Shown in pieces: positions 1 through 5,889 of a stretch of 7,234 nucleotides of DNA; position 1 is the first letter of the stretch, and each line of letters opens with the position of its first letter. Location: assembly GCA_017302775.1 (NCBI GenBank), contig JAFLDC010000133.1, positions 1 through 7,234 on the forward strand. Direction: 5' to 3'. The translations under genes were made by a program, and so were the position numbers. This DNA is from Sphingomonadales bacterium (GTDB taxonomy: Bacteria > Pseudomonadota > Alphaproteobacteria > Sphingomonadales > Sphingomonadaceae). The notes under the pieces are model-generated. The model was given only the letters and a program-made list of their open reading frames with translations. It searched no databases and had not been told where the DNA came from.

Positions 1-169
1 GCACATGATCGGCGCCGAAGTGACGGAGCTCATCCAAGGCTACGCCATCGCCATGCAAACGGAGACCACCGAGCACGAACTCATGGAAACAGTCTTCCCG
101 CACCCGACGCTGTCAGAAATGATGCACGAAAGCGTCCTCGCCGCCTATGGACGCGCGCTGCACATCTGA
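1..169 (+). CDS. lpdA: Dihydrolipoyl dehydrogenase, C-terminal end (partial)
   Basis: This is the last 55 residues of a gene that begins before the window; the reading frame is set by codons from base 2 and ends in TGA at 167-169. Dihydrolipoyl dehydrogenase is the FAD-dependent E3 subunit of 2-oxoacid dehydrogenase complexes. It reoxidises protein-bound dihydrolipoamide and passes the electrons to NAD+ in the cytoplasm. The fragment belongs to the C-terminal dimerisation domain. It contains GAEVTELIQGYAIAM and then VFPHPTLSE, in which the His and the Glu five residues later match the family's catalytic His-Glu pair contributed across the dimer. It ends normally in AAYGRALHI. It converges on the PilZ gene with only five bases between the stops. 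Other flavin disulfide reductases share the fold, but the HPTLSE and MMHESV signature fits E3 best. Which dehydrogenase complex it serves cannot be told from here. Confidence 0.9.
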   Translation, partial: HMIGAEVTELIQGYAIAMQTETTEHELMETVFPHPTLSEMMHESVLAAYGRALHI

Positions 170-190
170 CCGGGTTAGTAACCGCGGGTC
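168..190. terminator. Imperfect palindrome between convergent genes, possible two-way terminator
   Basis: The bases from the lpdA stop into the end of the PilZ gene form an imperfect inverted repeat: GACC at 168-171 pairs with GGTC at 187-190, and GGT at 173-175 with ACC at 181-183. It sits exactly where two convergent transcripts would meet. It has no T-run on either side and the stem is broken by unpaired bases, so an intrinsic terminator is only a weak suggestion. Confidence 0.22.
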
Positions 191-624
191 TGACGGACGA
201 TGTGGTCAAACACCGCAACGTGCAATGGCGTGCTGAATTCGCAACCGACAGTCGGTCCTGCGCTCCAGCAAAGCCGGGCGGTCAGCAGTTGCATGCCGGG
301 GATGCGAATCGAGAGCGTCTTGGCAAAATCAGGGCTCGACAGACCCGAAATACGAAAGCCTGTGACGGAAAGGTCATCCAGAACCACCGGCTTCCAGGGC
401 CGGGTGCCCTGGCGCACTTCGCACCGCAATGACAAAGCCGCGCGAACCTGCCCCCGGGAACCGGCCGAACTGTTTGGCAATCGAGAGGAGAAATGAGAGT
501 GGCGTTGCATGGGCCCATCTATGCGCCCGAATCTTTCCAATTGGTAAGCAAAGACCGGCGGCAAACCCGGATTCCGGGTCCGTCGTTTACCTTTCGGGGA
601 AATAGTCCTCAGGCTGCAGAGCAT
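175..624 (-). CDS. PilZ domain protein (c-di-GMP binding type)
   Basis: A 149-residue protein with one PilZ domain at about residues 55-145. PilZ domains bind cyclic di-GMP and pass the signal on to motility, adhesion or exopolysaccharide functions in the cytoplasm. Both ligand motifs are visible: an RxxxR motif at R57-R61 (RGQVR) and a D/NxSxxG motif at 84-89 (DLSVTG). They are followed by the beta-barrel strands with RIPG, TARLCW and GCEFSTPLH, and a C-terminal helix VFDHIV. Small stand-alone proteins of this form, ending GCEF..PLH..VFDHIV, are common in sphingomonads. The first 50 residues are basic and unstructured-looking. The start at 624 is favoured by a GGAG four bases upstream; a second ATG at 508-510 (residue 39) has no clear Shine-Dalgarno but would leave the domain intact. 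It converges on lpdA. A CtrA-like box lies about 60 bases upstream of the start. No effector domain is attached, so the output is unknown. Confidence 0.88.
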   Translation of the reverse strand: MLCSLRTISPKGKRRTRNPGLPPVFAYQLERFGRIDGPMQRHSHFSSRLPNSSAGSRGQVRAALSLRCEVRQGTRPWKPVVLDDLSVTGFRISGLSSPDFAKTLSIRIPGMQLLTARLCWSAGPTVGCEFSTPLHVAVFDHIVRQTRGY

Positions 625-628
625 AAAA

Positions 629-632
629 CTCC
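629..632 (-). promoter_or_regulatory. Shine-Dalgarno for the PilZ gene
   Basis: On the minus strand GGAG is followed by TTTT and then the ATG at 622-624. The spacing of four is short but workable. It supports the upstream start over the ATG at residue 39, which has only a GGGCC run before it. Confidence 0.45.
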
Positions 633-682
633 GCGGATATCGTCGCTTCCGGCGGGGTAAACTGATCCGCCCGACCGATCAT

Positions 683-701
683 GGTTACGACAGGATTAAC
701 C
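683..701. promoter_or_regulatory. CtrA-like palindromic box upstream of the PilZ gene
   Basis: The plus strand reads GGTTACGACAGGATTAACC, an inverted repeat of GGTTA and TAACC. Read on either strand it matches the alphaproteobacterial CtrA consensus TTAA-N7-TTAAC at eight of nine specified positions with the exact seven-base gap. It lies 59-77 bases upstream of the PilZ start and reads into it, a reasonable place for a promoter-proximal activator site. CtrA commonly controls motility and cyclic di-GMP genes in this class. Binding is inferred from the motif only. Confidence 0.4.
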
Positions 702-715
702 ACGCCTGGCCAGTC

Positions 716-732
716 TGGCGGACAGGGTGGGA
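716..732 (-). other. tRNA-Ser 3'-end fragment, probable attachment site
   Basis: On the minus strand these 17 bases read TCCCACCCTGTCCGCCA. They parse as the end of a tRNA gene: CCCAC as the 3' strand of the T stem, CCTGTCC as the 3' acceptor strand, G as the discriminator base and a terminal CCA. G73 is typical of bacterial tRNA-Ser. No T loop (TTCGA) or other tRNA part lies upstream at 733 onward, so this is not a complete gene. A truncated tRNA 3' end is the usual mark left at the far end of an element that integrated into a tRNA gene. The orientation predicts the intact tRNA-Ser to the right, beyond the window, on the minus strand. The match to a specific tRNA-Ser is from memory and structure, not from a search. 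Confidence 0.5.
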
Positions 733-807
733 GAAGTTGCTGCCTTCAATCTTTCACCAAAAACCTACGAAATCCGCCATTCACATACGGCTTGTGTAGC
801 AAATTAT

Positions 808-827
808 GTACCGGTGATGCGTACCGG
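808..827. repeat. Direct GTACCGG pair with internal inverted repeat
   Basis: GTACCGG occurs at 808-814 and again at 821-827, separated by TGATGC, a 13-base period. The same bases also contain the inverted repeat CCGGT (811-815) and ACCGG (823-827) with a seven-base loop. It lies between the end of the leftward operon and the tRNA-like fragment. Short direct repeats beside an attachment site can be integrase or excisionase arm sites, but a weak RNA hairpin after the last gene is equally possible. There is no T-run to make it an intrinsic terminator. Confidence 0.4.
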
Positions 828-860
828 AAAGCCGGGCCTTTGAACAGAAGAACCGACCAA

Positions 861-2060
861 TTATTTTACGGCTGCCCGCGACAAGATAGCGCCAAGGTTC
901 AAGTCTCCGGGGCCGTCATCTTTTACGATGCCGTCTGCGGATTGTCGGAAGAGTGCTTCCAGGATTATCGGTCGCTCAGCTTCACTGGCAGCGCCGCTAC
1001 GGATCAGCGCAAGGTAGGTCGTGGTCATCACGGCCCTCTCGTGTGCGTCAATTCGGAGATGATGCTCGCTGAGGTACAGTTTGGTAAGCAGTCGGCCAAT
1101 CCAGAACGCAAACGTACTGGCTAGGAGCAGTCCGCCGGACACGACGAAGTAGGTGGCTTGCGGGAGAGGGGTATTGGGCTTCAACGGGTTCCCATTCAGA
1201 AGCAGTGAGAACGCCTCGTAAAACGCCCACCCGAGCAGACCGAGCGCAATAGGGAAATAGACACAAAGGCGGACAACCGCCCAGAACTCCGATTTCCCAT
1301 GCGTCTTCGCTTTCTGGGTCCAGTATCGCACTGGCCCAAGAAGCCGCATCGACTCCTCATAGGCGTTCTTCACACTGTTAATATCGGCGATGGCTTCCAT
1401 CTGCTGCTTGTTCAAGGCAGACTGCTGCCCCTTCCAAGCAGTGCGTCCTACCCGCAGTTGCTTGATCCCAAAACGAGAGGCGCGCTTGAGAAGGGTCTTC
1501 CACTCGCTTTCTCGTCGGCTTTCGAAGGTCTGGAGGTCACTCAGGGTATTGCGATGAATTGCTCGAAGGTTCGCCCGTTCTTTCGATAGTCGGTCGGAGA
1601 GGTCTGCGGCTGTGTCGAACGCCGGAAAAGCAGACAACAGTATTGCCCTCAATTGGTTGTGATTACCTGCACTTCCAAGCGTCATGCGTCCGAGAGAAAA
1701 GGCATAAGCAGCGGCGGCACCATCGTCACCGCATGACTGCCGAAGCTCCTGTATCTGGTTTCCTCTTGCGGATTGCGACGGGAATACCGGCCCATTGGAA
1801 GCATTGAAAACCTGTTCAAACGCACCCTGAACCCCGTCGAGGCGCTGATCACCAGATCGGTGGTTCTGAAACGTCTGCCGAAGCCATCTCAAACGCTCCT
1901 GAACGACTTCACCAACCGAGGCGGGGTTATGACTATTCGGTGAAAGCCAATTCCATGCGGCGTCTTCCTCACCCAGCCATTTCTCCGCTGCTTCCCAGCT
2001 TTTCAGGATAACTGGCGCAATATCGGGGCCGAGATTGATCTCAAGTCGTGCTTCGCTCAT
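861..2060 (-). CDS. Two-helix membrane protein, DUF6161-like
   Basis: A 399-residue protein of unknown function. From memory it resembles proteins annotated with DUF6161, which I could not confirm. The N-terminal 145 residues are soluble, with tryptophan-rich stretches (SWEAAEKWLGEEDAAWNWL at 21-39). Residues about 150-245 are charged, helical and coiled-coil-like. Two hydrophobic segments follow at about 259-288 and 303-328, joined by a short Asn/Pro-rich turn, giving a hairpin in the inner membrane. The C-terminal tail (329-399) looks the most family-specific part: SEHHLRIDAHERAVM, TTTYLAL, ERPIILEALFR and ADGIVKDD. There is no signal peptide or enzymatic motif that I recognise. The start is supported by GAGGA six bases upstream. 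It is the last gene of the hsd block, 56 bases after the metallopeptidase, and hand counts of sampled lines (about 48-58% GC) are lower than in hsdR. A membrane-anchored accessory or effector of the restriction system is an inference. Confidence 0.9.
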   Translation of the reverse strand: MSEARLEINLGPDIAPVILKSWEAAEKWLGEEDAAWNWLSPNSHNPASVGEVVQERLRWLRQTFQNHRSGDQRLDGVQGAFEQVFNASNGPVFPSQSARGNQIQELRQSCGDDGAAAAYAFSLGRMTLGSAGNHNQLRAILLSAFPAFDTAADLSDRLSKERANLRAIHRNTLSDLQTFESRRESEWKTLLKRASRFGIKQLRVGRTAWKGQQSALNKQQMEAIADINSVKNAYEESMRLLGPVRYWTQKAKTHGKSEFWAVVRLCVYFPIALGLLGWAFYEAFSLLLNGNPLKPNTPLPQATYFVVSGGLLLASTFAFWIGRLLTKLYLSEHHLRIDAHERAVMTTTYLALIRSGAASEAERPIILEALFRQSADGIVKDDGPGDLNLGAILSRAAVK

Positions 2061-2066
2061 GCAATT

Positions 2067-2071
2067 TCCTC
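2067..2071 (-). promoter_or_regulatory. Strong Shine-Dalgarno of the membrane protein gene
   Basis: The minus strand reads GAGGA, then AATTGC, then the ATG at 2058-2060, an optimal spacing of six. It fixes the start and shows that this gene is translated independently, unlike the overlapping genes upstream in the block. The 56-base gap shows no clear promoter or terminator. Confidence 0.65.
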
Positions 2072-2116
2072 ACCCCAACGATACGTGCTCAGCCCATTCA
2101 ATTTTCGGCCATCCGC

Positions 2117-2854
2117 TCACGGCCCGCGCAGAAAATCGCCTGACAGTCCAGATTGATGCTTTTCCAGCCACGCCTTCATCGCCTCCCAGCCCGGGGCCAG
2201 CGAGCCGACGAATTGCCAAAACTCCGCCCCATGCGACCTATGGCGCAGGTGGGCCAGTTCGTGCGCCACCACGTATTCCAACACCTTGCGGGGCGCGAAG
2301 ATCAGGTGCCAGTTTATGAGTACGTTGCCTTCCGGGCCGCATGATCCCCAGCCATGGGCGAAATCGGCGACGCGGATGGAGCGGGGCGTCAGTCCATGCT
2401 TCTTGCCGAGATCAGCCGCGATCTCGTTCACGTCGCGCCGGGCGCGCTGCTTGAGCCAGTGCTTCAACTCGCTGGCGACAAGCTGATCGGGATCGTCGCC
2501 GGTCCAGTGCGGTAGATCGACGATAAAGCCGTTGCGGTAGGTGACGTTCGCCCGCTCTGCATCGGTGCGGCGGACGGTGAGCGGCATCTTGCGTCCGCGA
2601 TAGGGTATCTTCGATCCGGTCATGAACCGAGGCACGGCATGGCGGCTGGCGGTGATCCGCTCCATGTCGCGCATGGTGTTGAACAGCCACTGGCGCTTGC
2701 GGTCGAGGAAGCCCGCAATGTCGTCGTCGCCGTCCGTGGTGAGCGCCATCACCTCGACATGGCCGGGGGTGACGGTGATGCGCCGCTCGGTGGCGCAAGC
2801 ACTGCGGCGAAGCTCGTAGACGATCTCGGCCCGGCCAATCTGGAGCGTCGGCAT
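2117..2854 (-). CDS. YgjP-like zinc metallopeptidase (DUF45, M48-type)
   Basis: A 245-residue cytoplasmic protein of the YgjP/DUF45 family, often annotated as M48 or SprT-like metallopeptidase. The zinc site is complete: HELAH at 198-202 gives two His ligands and the catalytic Glu199, and HRSHGAEFW at 205-213 gives the third His (H208). Upstream sits the typical WGSCGPEGNVLINWHLIFAP (169-188) and VLEYVVAHELAHL. The N-terminal half (about 1-115) is the family's beta-rich part with FLDRKRQWL. No signal peptide or membrane segment is seen. Length is normal for the family. The gene starts inside the hsdR stop codon (TGATG, one-base overlap), so its translation is probably coupled to hsdR. Genes of this family are frequent neighbours of type I restriction genes, but their substrate there is not established; acting on the restriction complex, or on DNA-protein adducts as SprT-like proteins do, are guesses. 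Confidence 0.93.
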   Translation of the reverse strand: MPTLQIGRAEIVYELRRSACATERRITVTPGHVEVMALTTDGDDDIAGFLDRKRQWLFNTMRDMERITASRHAVPRFMTGSKIPYRGRKMPLTVRRTDAERANVTYRNGFIVDLPHWTGDDPDQLVASELKHWLKQRARRDVNEIAADLGKKHGLTPRSIRVADFAHGWGSCGPEGNVLINWHLIFAPRKVLEYVVAHELAHLRHRSHGAEFWQFVGSLAPGWEAMKAWLEKHQSGLSGDFLRGP

Positions 2855-5800
2855 CAGTGCCCACCACCGTAGGCGTTGACGGCGAACTCCTCGACCTTCT
2901 CGCGGATGGCCTTGGTCTCGCCGATGCCGCGGTCGGTCAGGATACGGCGAACCTGCTGGCGTAGGCTGCGCAGGTAGGCTTCCATGTGCGCGAAGGCGGG
3001 CTGCGTCGCGGCGGCATCGGCATAGACCGCACCGATGGCGATGGCGGCGGCCTGCAAGGTCTTGTGTGCGGTGTCCGGGGCGATGGCTTCCATGATGCGC
3101 AGGATCGAGAAGGCGTTCTCGTCCATGCCAAGCTCGGCGTGCGCGCCCTGTTCGGCCTGAATGTCACCGGTCAAGCCCTCGAAGTCAGCCAATCCATCAG
3201 CGGCAGCGATCTGGCCAGCCTCGAAGCGGCGGATGATCTCCAGCACCCGTTCAGAGAACCGGCCATACTGCGCCGGGTTCTTGTCCACCAGTTCGCGGGT
3301 AACGCGGCGAAGCTCGGCGGACTTGCGCACGAACGCCTCCTGCAACTCGGCCTCGGACTTCTCGTCCGTTTCGAAGTCGCCCGCAAACTCAGGATCGGTG
3401 ATGTTACGCAGCCGGATCGTCGTGGACAGGCCGGTAACGTGGACGTGCTCTTCTAGCATGTCCCTGATCTTGCCCGAGTAGCTCCGGTGGTCGAGACTTT
3501 CGTCCTTGGCGATGGCCTGCGTGGCAAGGCGCAGGAACGCCGCCGCCCATTTCACCTCGGCGGTAAAGTCCAGGATGGCAGGATCGGGCGAGAGATCGCC
3601 ATAAACCTTGATGAAGGTTCGGGTCAGGCGCTGGAGGTCGAACCACTCATCCTCGCGGCCATCAGCGGCGATCTTGGCGGCGGCATAGGCGGCAGCCTTC
3701 TCGTCCATGCCCTCCAGACCCATGGCGCGCTTCTGCGCCCGGTAGCGGGCATGGGCTTCCTTGAGGTCGTTGCGCAGCACGGCGATGTCGCTCAGCGCGT
3801 TCTCCACGTCGTCTGCACGGTAGGAATTGAGCGCCTCGTCGAGATGGTTGGTGACGCCGATGTAATCGACGATCCGGCCATTGGGCTTAGCGATCTCGCC
3901 GCCATCGGGGAGCTTGATCGAACAGGTCCGGTTGGTCCGGGCGATGGCTTGGAGCAGGTTGTGCTCCTTGAGTGGCTTGTCGAGATACATGACATGCTCG
4001 ATGGGCGCGTCGAACCCGGTCAGCAGCTTGTCGCAGACGATCAGGAAGCTGGGCTGCGCGCCGTATGCCTTGAACCGCTTCTTGGCTTCCTTCTCGCCCT
4101 CGGCGTCGAGATAGAACGCTTCCAGCCCGTCGCGCAGTGCCTGCACCTCGGGGTTTTCGCTGGGCTTGTTGTCCTCTTGGCTCTTGGAATAGACGCAGGC
4201 GATCATCGCGTTGGCGTCGGTCTGCGCCGTATCGGCATCCATGCCGCCGCGCACCAGATCGGCGGCGATCACGCCGGACAGCGCAGCGCGGTAGAGGATC
4301 ACCGCCTCGCGATCCACTACCACGATTTGCGCTTTGAAGCCGTCAGGCTGGCACACCGCCTTGAAATGCTCCCAGATGTCGAGCGCGATCAGGCGGATGC
4401 GTTCGGGGTGCTTGGCGATGGTGGCCAGCGTCAGGCCCTTGCGTTTCAGTTCCTCGCGCTTGTCATCAGGCAGATCGACAAACCAGCGGTCAAACAGGAT
4501 GTCGATCTCGGCTTCGTTGATCGACCAGTCGGCTTTGCGGCCTTCATAGAGGATCGGCACGGTCGCCCCGTCGCGCACGGCATCGTCGATACCATATTTG
4601 TCGAGGTAGCCTTCCCCGGCCACGCTGAACCGGGCGTAGGTGTCCTTGTCGGTCGATTTGATCGGTGTGCCGGTGAAGCCGTAGAAATGGGCATCTGGCA
4701 GCGTCGCTTGCAGGAACGCGCCCAAGTCCTTCTCCTGCGTGCGGTGGCACTCGTCCACCAGCACGATCCAGTTGGCCGAGTTGGGGATGGCCTCCTTCGA
4801 TCCGGCGAACTTGAAGATGGTGGAGAGCAGTATCTGGCCATTGCCGCCCCGGTTCACCGCCTCGCGCAGTGCCGCCACTGATCCGCATTGCGCCGGGTTG
4901 GGCAGGCCGCAAGCGACGAAGGTCTTGCTGATCTGATCGTCGAGGTCGATCCGGTCGGTCAGCACGAGGATATTGGGATTGGCAAGGCTGGGTGCGTCGA
5001 GCGTCAGGTGGGTCTTGAGCTTGAGCGCGAGGAACACCATGGTCAGGCTCTTGCCCGAACCCTGCGTGTGCCAGATCAGCCCCTTGCGGTGCTCGCCCGC
5101 TGCAACCCGTTGCACGGCCTTGTTGACGGCGCGGAACTGCTGATAGCGGCAGACCTTCTTGATCTTGCGGCCCGTCTCCGGGTCCACCTCGAACACGATG
5201 AAATGCGCCAGCAGGTCGAGCAGGCGCGACGGCTCGCACAGGCACCACAGGTCTTTCGACAGGTCGTCGAGGAAGTCGGCACGGGTGCGCTCGGGCCACG
5301 GGGCATAGAACTGCGCCGGGCTGCCGGTCGCGCCATAGAGCGTCGCCATGCCATCGGTGACGATGTTGAAGGCGTTGGGCGCGAACAGGCGCGGAATGTC
5401 GCGCTCATACTGCTTGATCTGCTCGAAGGCTTCTTCGGCCCGCGCCGTGGCTTTCAGCGGCGACTTGGCCTCGATCACCACCAGCGGGATGCCGTTCACG
5501 AACAGCACCACGTCGGGGATGCGCGGGCGTTGTGCGGCGACGCGAAACTGTCGGGTGACGTGGAACTGGTTGCGGGCGGGGTTCTTGAAGTCGATCAGCG
5601 TGATCGGGCTGTCGCGGTTTTCGCCGGTCAGGCGGCGAGAATAGCCGCCGCGCAGCTTGCGCTGCCAGTCCTCATTGTCGGACAGGGTGGCAAGGTCGGC
5701 ATAGATCGCCTCGGCGTCGGCCTCGCCTATACCGTTGAGGTCGCGCAGCGCCGCAATCAGCACGGGTTTCAGGATGACCCTGTTTTCTTCCACCCGCATC

Positions 5801-5889
5801 ACCAAGGCGGCGGCTGGCGACAGCGCCTGCCAGCCCATCGCCGCCAGCGCATCGAGCGCGGGCTTCTCGGCAAGGCGATACTCGCTCAC
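2854..5889 (-). CDS. hsdR: Type I restriction enzyme, R subunit
   Basis: The 1011-residue motor and nuclease subunit of a type I restriction-modification complex. It pulls DNA using ATP and cuts unmethylated DNA far from the recognition site. Domains in order: an N-terminal nuclease domain with PD at 125-126, EAK at 140-142 and QxxxY at 157-161; helicase domain 1 with Walker A HTQGSGKS at 274-281, DECHR at 379-383 and FTGTP at 405-409; helicase domain 2 with LLTGFDAP at 622-629 and QAIARTNR at 647-654; and a helical C-terminal domain that docks to the methyltransferase. All key residues are present, so the enzyme should be active. The start is GTG at 5887-5889, overlapping the hsdS stop by four bases (GTGA), with no clear Shine-Dalgarno, which suggests translational coupling. 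The C-terminus ends in NAYGGGH and its stop overlaps the metallopeptidase start. Length and motifs are ordinary for HsdR. Composition is high GC, unlike the gene at the end of the operon. Confidence 0.97.
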   Translation of the reverse strand: MSEYRLAEKPALDALAAMGWQALSPAAALVMRVEENRVILKPVLIAALRDLNGIGEADAEAIYADLATLSDNEDWQRKLRGGYSRRLTGENRDSPITLIDFKNPARNQFHVTRQFRVAAQRPRIPDVVLFVNGIPLVVIEAKSPLKATARAEEAFEQIKQYERDIPRLFAPNAFNIVTDGMATLYGATGSPAQFYAPWPERTRADFLDDLSKDLWCLCEPSRLLDLLAHFIVFEVDPETGRKIKKVCRYQQFRAVNKAVQRVAAGEHRKGLIWHTQGSGKSLTMVFLALKLKTHLTLDAPSLANPNILVLTDRIDLDDQISKTFVACGLPNPAQCGSVAALREAVNRGGNGQILLSTIFKFAGSKEAIPNSANWIVLVDECHRTQEKDLGAFLQATLPDAHFYGFTGTPIKSTDKDTYARFSVAGEGYLDKYGIDDAVRDGATVPILYEGRKADWSINEAEIDILFDRWFVDLPDDKREELKRKGLTLATIAKHPERIRLIALDIWEHFKAVCQPDGFKAQIVVVDREAVILYRAALSGVIAADLVRGGMDADTAQTDANAMIACVYSKSQEDNKPSENPEVQALRDGLEAFYLDAEGEKEAKKRFKAYGAQPSFLIVCDKLLTGFDAPIEHVMYLDKPLKEHNLLQAIARTNRTCSIKLPDGGEIAKPNGRIVDYIGVTNHLDEALNSYRADDVENALSDIAVLRNDLKEAHARYRAQKRAMGLEGMDEKAAAYAAAKIAADGREDEWFDLQRLTRTFIKVYGDLSPDPAILDFTAEVKWAAAFLRLATQAIAKDESLDHRSYSGKIRDMLEEHVHVTGLSTTIRLRNITDPEFAGDFETDEKSEAELQEAFVRKSAELRRVTRELVDKNPAQYGRFSERVLEIIRRFEAGQIAAADGLADFEGLTGDIQAEQGAHAELGMDENAFSILRIMEAIAPDTAHKTLQAAAIAIGAVYADAAATQPAFAHMEAYLRSLRQQVRRILTDRGIGETKAIREKVEEFAVNAYGGGH

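Larger units (their letters stand above)
625..860. other. Intergenic region between PilZ gene and membrane protein gene
   Basis: No convincing gene is present here. The left part (625-715) should hold the promoter of the PilZ gene, including the CtrA-like box. The tRNA-like fragment sits in the middle. The right part (733-860) is visibly more AT-rich than the hsdR region (a hand count of 721-780 gives about 48% GC) and carries a repeated GTACCGG pair but no good terminator for the leftward operon. Confidence 0.6.

Noticed and set aside
716..800. A complete tRNA gene on the minus strand
   Set aside because: Only the 3' end pattern is present. Directly upstream there is no TTCGA loop, no pairing T stem, no anticodon arm and no matching GGACAGG 5' strand.
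811..827. Hairpin CCGGT-N7-ACCGG as the terminator of the leftward operon
   Set aside because: The five-base stem is not followed by a T-run on the minus strand, so it is listed only as a repeat.
681..1124. Plus-strand open frame of 147 codons across the intergenic region and the end of the membrane protein gene
   Set aside because: It runs through the tRNA-like fragment and antisense to a well-supported gene; its composition is not protein-like and no family is recognised.
861..2060. Similarity of the N-termini of the membrane protein (MSEARLE) and HsdR (MSEYRLAE)
   Set aside because: The likeness ends after a few residues, and MSE starts are common; it is taken as chance.
3487..4881. Long plus-strand open frame (464 codons) opposite hsdR
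   Set aside because: It is the antisense of a high-GC gene with intact HsdR motifs; its translation is repetitive in Gly, Val, Leu and Asp and shows no family signature.
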